Shown in pieces: positions 55,868-64,000 of a stretch of DNA of 64,000 bases (within the stretch, counting starts at the first letter, position 1; every line of letters begins with the position of its first letter). Position numbers and translations under genes: made by a program. The notes beneath the pieces were generated by a model. That model was not told the DNA's origin and made no database searches. It worked only from the letters and a program-made list of their open reading frames with translations. This DNA comes from Beverwykella pulmonaria. Its lineage: Eukaryota > Ascomycota > Dothideomycetes > Pleosporales > Melanommataceae. The stretch is taken from positions 2,588,319 through 2,652,318 of the forward strand of contig BCHH01000006.1 in the NCBI GenBank assembly GCA_001599595.1, given 5' to 3'.

Positions 55868-57436
55868 TAGCAGGCCTGAGCTTCATACTCGCCATGAATA
55901 CCAAGAGAGATTCGAAGCGTCCCCAGAAGTATATTCCGACCATATGAAATATCTTCCACCGTCATCACATCTTATATGATCTGCAGAAGCCTGATAGGGT
56001 GGAGGTCCACCTCCTCACTAGAGTAGACTTCCCCGCATATTTTGAATGAGATATCGGATTCAGTTTTACCCAAGATGGCCACGAAGCTCTTCTTCTGATC
56101 CTTTGGTGCGCAGTCTTATGTGTAGACGTAAAAACTGCACAATCATGCTAGACCAACAGAAGATCTAAATGATCTTAGAAAGGTGATCACACTCAGAAAA
56201 TAGCCTCGATCCAAAATGAGCAAAGGCGGACTCTTCATTGTGCTTCTTCACTTGAATCCCATTCTGGTATAATAAGGTATTAACCACTGGAGTTGAGAAC
56301 ATGCCTTCGGTCCAAACAAGTTTCAGTAAGAAGCCTCCCAAGGCTTCTGTATGCGAATCAAAGTTAAGGAAAAGAGCATCTCCCACGTCCCGCCAATTAA
56401 ATGTAACTTGATCGGCATCCTGAAATAATCCTCAAATCTCACGTATTCCTTCTATTTAATTCAAGTGAGAATCTCTTTTTCGGGCTGATAAAATCTTCTG
56501 GATGATAATATCGTTCTTCGATTGAAACTTGGAGTGTACCAATTATCGTCAGCGCCGCTACTACATAATCCCGCTTGACCAGAGGTATATTTTAGAGTAT
56601 TGAAACTTAATCACTCGGTACTGATCTCTCCAACAGTCTATATCCGAGTCTAAGACTCTTCTTCTAAACAGCCATTCAACCAGTCACAAGCATGTGTGTT
56701 GCCAGCAACTTCGGGTTTAAAGCATCCACCATTGATATTGTCTAGAGACAAGTCTTGTTTACAAGTAGTAGTCAGAGTTGAATTCTAACAAAACCCGTCG
56801 AGATAGGAGTAGATTTTGATTATATACTGTATAACGAGAATATCATGCAACAGCTCAGTTGATGCTGTCCCATTGCGACCCGAAAGCTCGAACAATAATA
56901 TGCTCGATTCGGAGCAGTTCTGCGAACCATGGCTACGCCTGAGAACATTGAGTCAAGCAATGAAACACTTAAAATATACGTGATCGAATTAGAACGGTTG
57001 CGCTGATGTGCTACAGTATTACGGTGAGGGCTTGGCCATTACCGGACTACCAACGAAAGATCTTTATAACGTTATTCCTTTGCCACAGCCACATCAACTC
57101 TTGGGATACTACTTACGCTAAAACACGGGTGTATTCCAGAATGACCCTTGACCAGAATCAATCTACTCCCGAAGACGTCTTTCGGGTTCATCATCTACAG
57201 CTGCACGTACGCTGACGACGCCAAATGACTACTATTCATGACATATCTCAACACTAAAGCGCGTGCTCGACTCGAAGATGAAAACAACAATCGTCTTTTC
57301 CACCAAATAGACTGAAACATGCAGGATGATGCAGAGCTACTGAACGAAGCCACCAGTGATAAAGTACGACAGTGAGCAACTTTGGTGTGCCACCACGCCT
57401 ATTTCGCTAATTCCAGAAATCCTATTCCAGAAATAG
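55868..57436. other. Intergenic, AT-rich, 1.6 kb, possible decayed frames
   Basis: No intact gene. A frame from 57238 (MTYLNTKARARLEDENNNRL..) continues through two TGA codons to about 57510 and could be a RIP-damaged relic, but it overlaps a better frame and stays unassigned. Confidence 0.35.
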
Positions 57437-57700
57437 ATCGACTCTGGCGAAGAAGGATACGACAACACATCACGCTTACACGCCTGCATCATCATGATTG
57501 ACGACGGCTACCTCGACCCGATTGATGTCGCGCTTCGGTATGCGGAGACTCCCGATATGTTCGGCGACCCTCGGACGGCATGGGTGCATCTGACCTTCAA
57601 GCACGAAAATGAGGGGAAGACCGCGATTGGGCTGTCGTATTTGATTCCCCGTGCATGTTTGATGACAGAGGATCCGGGGTGGGAGTTTGCGGCAAAGTAA
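57437..57700 (+). CDS. Hypothetical protein, possible terminal exon
   Basis: Following an AG at 57435-57436, the frame reads IDSGEEGYDNTSRLHACIIM, then DDGYLDPIDVALRYAETPDM, ending GWEFAAK before TAA. Codon use looks coding, with frequent C and G third positions unlike the AT-rich surroundings. A start is not found in this frame beyond the ATG at 57494, so upstream exons are missing or unrecognised. The end could instead splice at GTAAGG. I do not recognise the family. Confidence 0.35.
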   Translation: MDSGEEGYDNTSRLHACIIMIDDGYLDPIDVALRYAETPDMFGDPRTAWVHLTFKHENEGKTAIGLSYLIPRACLMTEDPGWEFAAK

Positions 57701-57918
57701 GGATAAGGATATTTCGCTACCTTAAAGCCTTGAGCGCACACTAGACACACTCATCTACGATAGATCGCATGTAATTTTCGCGAGATTTTGTCGACGGGAG
57801 TTTTGATGCTAGTTCAAGATTAGTTGCAGCGGAAATTAAGGGCAAAAATGCCACCTTAGTGTTACGCTCAGTTCATTCCTCTTTCCTGTCGGAAATGTGT
57901 GCTTCAGACTAAGATCAA

Positions 57919-58689
57919 TCATGTTTCCGCTTCCACACAGCGCAATAACCTTGCTCCAACCTCCAACCTCCTATTCTCACCGTGATTCACCCAACTCAAC
58001 TCCAGCCCTAACCAGTTCCCCACTTCCTTGTCTTCTTTGACCGCAACCATCTCGATCCCAATCTCGGTGATGCTCCTACCCTCCTCACCTTGCGCCTCGG
58101 GACGAAACCCCAGCTTAAATATATCACTATCCACAAAACCCTCCCCCACCGCATCCCTTAAGCCCTTCTTCTCCACAGCCGGAAACAGCAACTCCACTTT
58201 CCTCAAACCCACCAAGCCTGGCAACCTTGCCAAACCCATTGCCCCGACTAACCCCACCGCCAGACACATTATCATATATTTCCTAGACCTCCTTAACCGC
58301 CATGAGTATTCGCTATCATACACGGACCGATACTCATACTTGCACAGCATTGCCACAGACGTAATACACGCTAATTTTCGCTTCTGCAGAGGTGATTGCA
58401 TGGCGAGATCGTAGCGAGCGCGGACCGAGGGCTGGGCGACTAGAAAAGTGGAGAGGCTGAAGGCGAGGAGGGAAGCTTCGGAGTAGATTTGGCGGCAGAC
58501 GAGGAGGAGAGAGAGGTTATTCGCCTGGCAGAGAGAGCATATCCAGCGCGGGTTGATGGGAACAGGGCTTGGGAATGTGAGACAGATGATGTGGTCTGTG
58601 CTGGTGAAGACGTGGGTGTAAATTTCGTTACGGAGTTCCGCGGGGAGTGCAAGGAAGAGGGGTGATTTGAGGGAGACTGTTGAGGCCAT
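57919..58689 (-). CDS. F-box-like / 2EXR-type domain protein
   Basis: A single exon of 256 residues from ATG 58689. Residues 15-24 (LPAELRNEIY) open the F-box-like motif very common in ascomycete genomes, followed by THVF and, further on, LLLVCRQIYSEASLLAFS, the second conserved block of this family. Two Cys residues in WICSLCQ might belong to a small metal site, but this is not established. The C-terminal half is unremarkable. Such proteins are numerous and poorly characterised; some may act as substrate adaptors for SCF ligases. It is convergent with the frame at 57437 and tandem with the Arg-rich gene upstream. Confidence 0.75.
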   Translation of the reverse strand: MASTVSLKSPLFLALPAELRNEIYTHVFTSTDHIICLTFPSPVPINPRWICSLCQANNLSLLLVCRQIYSEASLLAFSLSTFLVAQPSVRARYDLAMQSPLQKRKLACITSVAMLCKYEYRSVYDSEYSWRLRRSRKYMIMCLAVGLVGAMGLARLPGLVGLRKVELLFPAVEKKGLRDAVGEGFVDSDIFKLGFRPEAQGEEGRSITEIGIEMVAVKEDKEVGNWLGLELSWVNHGENRRLEVGARLLRCVEAET

Positions 58690-59357
58690 TTTGTTGAACG
58701 GAATGGTTTCCTGGGGAGCGTTGTGTATGTGGAGGATTGAGGTTGAAAGGCTGACGGGTGGAAAATTAAGCTAGTCAACGATTGGTCAAAGCGAGTGCGT
58801 AGCTTGCATCGAGGACAAATTTAAGTTCGAGAAAACGTACACGGGGTTGTCCTCCGTTATCCCTCGCGAAGTGGGCATCGCTTGCGATAGTAGCAGCAAA
58901 CCAATATTCCCACGTAAAGCAAGGACCGAAATGTTCAATGTTAGGCCACCAGGAGCTTTGTTGCACGACTGGAAGCAATAGAACCATTCATATTCTGCAG
59001 TAGAAAAAATGTGAAAACTAATTCGCCTACCTCTAGAAACTCTGGCCACCCATATGCGTGATAAGAACGTTATTAATGCAGGGGGTATAAAGATCCAAAT
59101 GAAGATAACCAGTGTTAAAGGAAACTCCCAAAACATCCGAAATATGCGGGTATCCTGCCAATGACGCTACAAAACTAGGATAAAGACACGAATGCATAAA
59201 ATAAAAAGCCTTATTCACCAACAAGCATGCAGGTCTAAGCCCTACCGGACCCAATTCCGACAACCTTGGAACTCCACACCCTGACGCCACGTGCGTGTAA
59301 GCTGAGCGCAGCAATTGCGTACCGAGAATAGCCCTGGACCATCACGCCGACCTCACA
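58690..59357. other. Intergenic, 0.67 kb, nothing recognised
   Basis: Upstream of the F-box-like gene and downstream of the Arg-rich gene. Short minus-strand frames at 58786-59314 show no conserved character. Confidence 0.5.
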
Positions 59358-60362
59358 TCATCGCCTCGAACGTCTAGGTCTCGTGCTCGATTCACCACGC
59401 CCCGCTGAGGTCTGCGAATTGCTCACGCAATCCCAGTTGAACGGTATTGACGAAGTTGGGATGGCGACTCCCTGGTACCGTTGTAAACGCTCTCGTCTCG
59501 GCGGCGGCGAGGGCTGCGCAAAAGCTTCGCGGCGAAGGTCCTCGAGTGCTTGGTTCGTTGCGGCGAGGACAGCAAATCGGCGGTCTGGTGCGCGACGAGC
59601 GGCTGTGTTTGGCGTTCGCGAACGAGTATTGCGCGTCGATGGAGACTGGCGCTGGTGCTGACGTGAACGGTGGTGGCGGCTCTGAGACTGCGAAGATTCA
59701 GGTGTAATCTCTTGGTATTGGCGGGTGGGCTGCTGGTGTCGAGGAGAGCGGTGGCTCCGAGTCGAAGATGCCAATGCCGAATAGTGATGCTCTCGTCTTG
59801 GTGGAGTCTTTGGCGGAGAGGGCGCAAAGAACGACCACCCTCTTGAACTTTCATGTCGAGACGACTTCTTCGACTTTGAATGACGGGGAGGGTCGCGCTT
59901 GGCCCCGCGACCACGCAATGTCGTTTGCGACGTGCGCTTTGGATGCGCCTGTCTCTGGTGCGGGCTGCGATGAGGACGCGGGTTCAAGAGCGTCTCCTGG
60001 GAGGAGTTGATGCTATCTGGGTCCACAGTGCGATGCCACATGTTAGGGACTTGTACGTTCAAGGTCGGTGGTCTGTACTGATCGCTGGTTCTGTACACAT
60101 CCTGGTACTGGTACTGGTACTGGTGTCTTGGACGATGCTCTTCTCTTTCCCGTCGCGGCGAGTGCGGAGTCACAGTCTCCCCAGACCTTCTCTTCCGAGG
60201 CGTCTCCTTTGACCTGCGCTTCTCCTGCACCTCCGCGACAACTGTAACCCCATTTCCATGCAGCGATTCTGCGGCGGGTCTCTCCCGTCTCTTCTTCTCT
60301 CCAGACGACGTACTCTTCCGCTTCTTGTTGCTAGATAGACCGAAAGGGAAGCACCAGCACAT
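59358..60362 (-). CDS. Arg/Ser/Gln-rich low-complexity protein, unknown function
   Basis: A single exon of 334 residues from ATG 60362 (MCWCFPFGLSSNKKRKS). The protein is strongly basic and disordered, with many SR, RRE, HRS and PRR stretches reminiscent of RS-type or chromatin-associated proteins, but no globular domain is visible. The N-terminal Cys pair followed by basic residues could be a palmitoylation site. A (CTGGTA)n tract at 60102-60124 encodes QYQYQYQ. The ordered-looking end (RRFAVLAATNQALEDLRREAF) is the part most likely to be conserved. The very long frame in a region without other coding makes chance unlikely, but homology is needed to confirm it. Confidence 0.6.
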   Translation of the reverse strand: MCWCFPFGLSSNKKRKSTSSGEKKRRERPAAESLHGNGVTVVAEVQEKRRSKETPRKRRSGETVTPHSPRREREEHRPRHQYQYQYQDVYRTSDQYRPPTLNVQVPNMWHRTVDPDSINSSQETLLNPRPHRSPHQRQAHPKRTSQTTLRGRGAKRDPPRHSKSKKSSRHESSRGWSFFAPSPPKTPPRREHHYSALASSTRSHRSPRHQQPTRQYQEITPESSQSQSRHHRSRQHQRQSPSTRNTRSRTPNTAARRAPDRRFAVLAATNQALEDLRREAFAQPSPPPRRERLQRYQGVAIPTSSIPFNWDCVSNSQTSAGRGESSTRPRRSRR

Positions 60363-62010
60363 AGCGATCCTGAAACTAGTCTCAGATCGCTATGTGCCCA
60401 AGATTTGCGTCCAGTATATGGGTTGGGATGTGTGGTGACTGCTAGCATGTAGAGGACCGAAAACCGGCGATGGCCGCGATACCGGGTTCTCCGCACAGGT
60501 GGGCGGATGCGCAGTAATACTTATTGAAGCGCACAACTAACCAATAGACACAGACAAGGAAGACGATGGATTTCAACTTCGAAGCAGGGGACATATAAGT
60601 TATCGATAAGAAGAGCAATGAGGGTCAGTTCGGGCAGAATGGAATGAGCTCATGTGAAGATTGGGCGGACCAGCATGCCTGCCAGCGGGCGCTGCAGCGC
60701 GGCATCGAAGCCGAAGTCCAATGGAGCAATGTGACTGCATTGGCGAGAAGCTTAAACAAGAACGGGTTGATACCAGGTACCTTGTATTGTGGCAGCACGC
60801 GCCAATTAGACGGTAGCTTGCCTGATGGTGTGGTGGAAAGAAACTGATTCGTAAGGTTGCGGAGGGGTGGCTTACGGGTCCATGTGACCCCTCTGGCTCC
60901 AGCTGATCGACTCATCTTTGCGCGCATAGCAAAATCTCTGCGGCGGCAGAACGGGTGCAGAAGAACACACAGAGTTCCAGCGGACGGCACACGAGTCTTA
61001 TAGCCACCAGAGGATCCCTTTGACACGCTTTTCCTACCTCTGATGCACTTTGTGTGCGTACCTGCGCGCTGCAACGTGGCACCTCTGCTGTACAGAAGAA
61101 TGACGGGCCGAGTGCGGGACGATCCTGGGCACGGATATTGATGACACTGCAACCGCTCTGGGCCTGCCCTGGTTGGGAGTCGTTGTGTGACAGGGTGCTT
61201 AGCTGCAGCTGGTCTCTCTCGAAAGGTTCGAGCAGGTGTGGGACAGCTGACGTTCGGATTGGGGTTCCTTATCGTTATCGGTTGTCGTTGATCTCATTGG
61301 CTAGCCCCCGCTGACTGACATTCACCCTCGCTTAGCCCTTCTAGCCCGATGCAAGTTTCAGCCTCCAGCACCAAAATGGGCCAGACATCACCCCAACCAG
61401 TGCTCGACGCTCGACACCCGCAGACGGCACGGGTGGCCGCCGGTTCCTGCTTTCCCGGTTTCTCGCACATGCAAGGCGTCGACGAGACATCTGCATCGCC
61501 GCCTCTGACTTACTGCATGCGTTGGTGGAGGCTTAGTATGCGATGAGGAAGAGCCAATTGCCTTCTGTAGGAGGGGATCTCCCGCTCAACGGAATGAATT
61601 TGGTAGCGAAACAGACCACATACAGAAAGGTCAATCGCCTCACTTCTGCGTCACACGTCATGGAGAGACCACATTGGATGCACATGCGGGCGACCTGAAT
61701 CAAGGCAATAGAAAGACTATGAGCCAAGCTGGAAGAGTAAGATACAAGACAAATTGCTGATGATCTTGTTGAGGAGGCGGGAGAACAGGCGATTTCCCGC
61801 AGCTTCATCTCTTCGACATGGTCTGAGAACCAATCATCAAGAAATTGAAACCTATGTCCTCTGTTAGCGCTCGGAATAGGTCGCTCTGAACACGGCGCAG
61901 TTCTTCGGTCTTCCCGAGTAGCGCGACCGCCACTGTCCAGGAGCCAACTCAGGTCACCACGCCGTGAAAATAATGTTCCAAGCTGATCAATTCTGCATTA
62001 GCCCAATACA
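60363..62010. other. Intergenic, 1.6 kb, no convincing gene
   Basis: Open frames at 60625-61152 (minus) and 61054-61314 (plus) show no domain or codon regularity. Confidence 0.5.
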
Positions 62011-63136
62011 TCAACGAAAGTAAGGTGGCGTCGTCGCCTTTGCGATCAACCACGCCTCATCTAATACCTTCACCACCTCCTCGGGCAGCGGCCCCTTCTC
62101 TAAATCCCTCAGATTACTCTTCAGCTGCTCAAAGTTCGAGACCCCAATAATAATCCCATCATTGCCGCCTTTGACCTTGGTTTTCAGCTCTGAGTGATGG
62201 ACACACCATCGCAGTGCGATCTCCAGCAGAGTCAGCTTGTGCTTCTCCGCGACTGGCTCGATGATGCGCAGGGCGTCAAAGGTTGCGTCCTTGAAGTATC
62301 GCTCGCGGTACATTGTTCCCGTCCCAGAGCTCTTATCCGAAAAGCGACCTTCTATGGGGACCTGGTCCTTGGATTTGATTTTGCCTGAGAAGATTCCTCC
62401 TGCCAATGGATTGTAGATGACGATGTCGATCTTGTATTTGCGGCAGGCCGGGATGAGTTCTAAGTCGATCGATCGCGCTGGTCATGTATTAATTCAACGG
62501 CGTGTGCATAAAGGTGAATACAAGTGAAGACAACATACTGATAGCGTTATACATGGCCTGGTAAATCGTTGGCTTCACCCAACCTCTCTCGTTACAAATA
62601 TTCCACATCTCCGCAACCTCCCATGCAGCGTAATTACTCAACCCAAATTGTACGAATTTTCCCTCCTTATGCAAGTCATTGATAGCTTCCAGCGTCTCCT
62701 CGAAAGGTACCGAACGATCCGGCGCATGCAGGTAGTAGATATCCACAGTCTTAGCCCCTAGCTCGCTCAAAGACTTGTTTGCGTCTTCCTTCAATCGCTC
62801 AGCCTTGTGGACACCAGGCTCGTAGGGAAAGCACTTTGTAGCAAGCGTGAGACCACGGTCTTGCCATTTTGCGTCCCGTGTCCAGCCCTCTTGTAACCCG
62901 CCGACGTAGAGACGCGCTGTATCCACTTCGTTGTAGCCTTGCTCTTGGAAGTAGTCGAGGTGCTTGGTGTACTCGTCGAAGGAGGTTATGCGAGCAGCTT
63001 TAGTATCATCGGGGCCTGTGGTTATTTGGTTGGCGCTTGAACATTGTTTTACATATCTATATGGAAACGGGAACATACCAAAGGTCATCAATCCGAGGAT
63101 GATACGGTCCTTGGGGTTCTGCACGATGAGAGGCAT
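62011..63136 (-). CDS. Aldo-keto reductase, AKR7-like
   Basis: Three exons, complement(62011-62477, 62539-63015, 63079-63136), encode 333 residues. The catalytic tetrad of the superfamily is complete: D51 and Y56 in VDTARLY, K80 in LATKCF, and H116 in YYLHAPD. NAITRSIDLELIPACR.. and IVIYNPLAGGIFSGK are typical of the AKR7 (aflatoxin-aldehyde reductase) branch, and GGNDGIIIGVSNFEQL near the end carries the NADPH-phosphate binding segment. The enzyme should reduce aldehydes with NADPH in the cytosol. The substrate cannot be inferred, and no biosynthetic genes are adjacent. Both introns are canonical. Confidence 0.9.
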
Positions 63137-64000
63137 ATCGATAGTGGGATTCCAGCTTCTTTGTTGAAAGTTGAATTGATGGAGAATTGGAGAGCTTAAG
63201 ATATGATGTCAGGTTCGATAGCGGGGCAGCAGGCGTCGCACTAATTCGTGATCGCTTTATTGTTTGGGATTTGCTTATATCAGCGAAAGCGAATTAATGC
63301 GAGGGTTTTGTGCCAGACTTTGCAATACCATTCCCTGATCGTGGCAGTTTGACATCGCGGCCCGCTATTTCGTGATACGTTTGGAGCGAATGTTTCCCCA
63401 TTACTATATTTCCATTACCTATGTAGCAAGTCTCCATGATGTTCAGGATGTAAGAGGAATGCCAATAGGCCGCCTTAAAATAACTGAAAACCCAGATTAC
63501 TTGCAAAAACCTCGAAGTAATTCCGTAGTGGTGCTAGTGATTTGGTAGCATACCCTTGATTTCCGTGCCCTGAAGCTCGACGATACCTGGTTGTGTCAAA
63601 ATGCCAACCTCATTACATATAATACTCCCTGCAGGATAAGGAAACTGGTAAGGAATCATAAGGGAAGAATTAGTAGGTTGTTTACTGCATCAGGTCATTG
63701 ACAAATCTTAGCGAAAGAAATGAAGAAACGCATGGTCAAAAATGCGCAGTCTCGAGACCGAGTGGTATTCTCGTTCCCTCTCTTCTATTGCAAAGGAAGA
63801 ATTACCCCGCCTTCTACACCTGCTTAGCATCGCCAGTCACGTGGCTGACCCATTTTTGATGCCAACTCACCAAATATATACAGGCGTGAAGCGGTCGAGC
63901 TGCTGAGCACAATATTTTAATTTTCACCGTTTTATAGACTCAGAGCCACACATTTGACTAAAAACCAACAGCGGCGTGCAATGCCATTCGCTAAAGCAGT
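63137..64000. other. Intergenic to window end, 0.86 kb
   Basis: Upstream region of the aldo-keto reductase gene. No further gene is recognised before the window ends. Confidence 0.5.

Overview
The window looks like nuclear DNA of a filamentous ascomycete (Pezizomycotina). Genes carry short (about 45-80 nt) GT-AG introns with CTRAY-like branch sites, and the protein families are typical of the group: sedolisin, fungal GH35, AA9 monooxygenase, SAT4-type membrane protein, Rcf1, Dsc4, Rds1-like ferritin fold, LPAELRNEIY-type F-box-like protein. I cannot name the species.

Layout. 0-8.2 kb is gene dense: the 3' part of a secreted tripeptidyl-peptidase, then a divergent pair of a CAX-type Ca2+/H+ exchanger (minus) and a secreted GH35 beta-galactosidase (plus). 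8.2-26.4 kb holds a SAT4-type seven-helix protein, an AA9 polysaccharide monooxygenase, a decayed alpha-L-rhamnosidase-like gene, a large vWA/transmembrane/repeat protein, an SMP-30 family protein, a possible small secreted CVNH-like fragment beside a 45-nt G run, and the divergent housekeeping pair rcf1/dsc4. 26.4-46.25 kb is almost empty: one bZIP regulator sits between two gene deserts of about 7.3 and 10.6 kb. 46.25-57.9 kb starts with an intact N-carbamoyl-D-amino-acid hydrolase and then becomes AT-rich accessory DNA. It holds two inverted copies of a MITE-like repeat, tandem CACGTGATATA boxes, truncated small genes, a ferritin-like Rds1 homologue, and a dead Tc1/mariner element with clear terminal inverted repeats and RIP-like lesions. 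57.9-63.2 kb returns to ordinary genes: F-box-like, an Arg/Ser-rich protein, and an AKR7-type aldo-keto reductase.

How the genes fit. Several products are secreted hydrolases or oxidases for plant polymers (GH35, AA9, rhamnosidase relic) or protein (sedolisin), which suits a saprotroph or plant associate, but they do not form one co-oriented cluster. No PKS, NRPS or terpene backbone gene is present, so this is not a classical biosynthetic cluster. Intron borders were assigned by eye from splice consensus, reading frame and domain continuity. The most unusual items are the vWA signalling-like receptor with an octapeptide minisatellite, the SMP-30 protein with a predicted myristoyl leader, and the repeat/MITE landscape at 48.8-55.9 kb.
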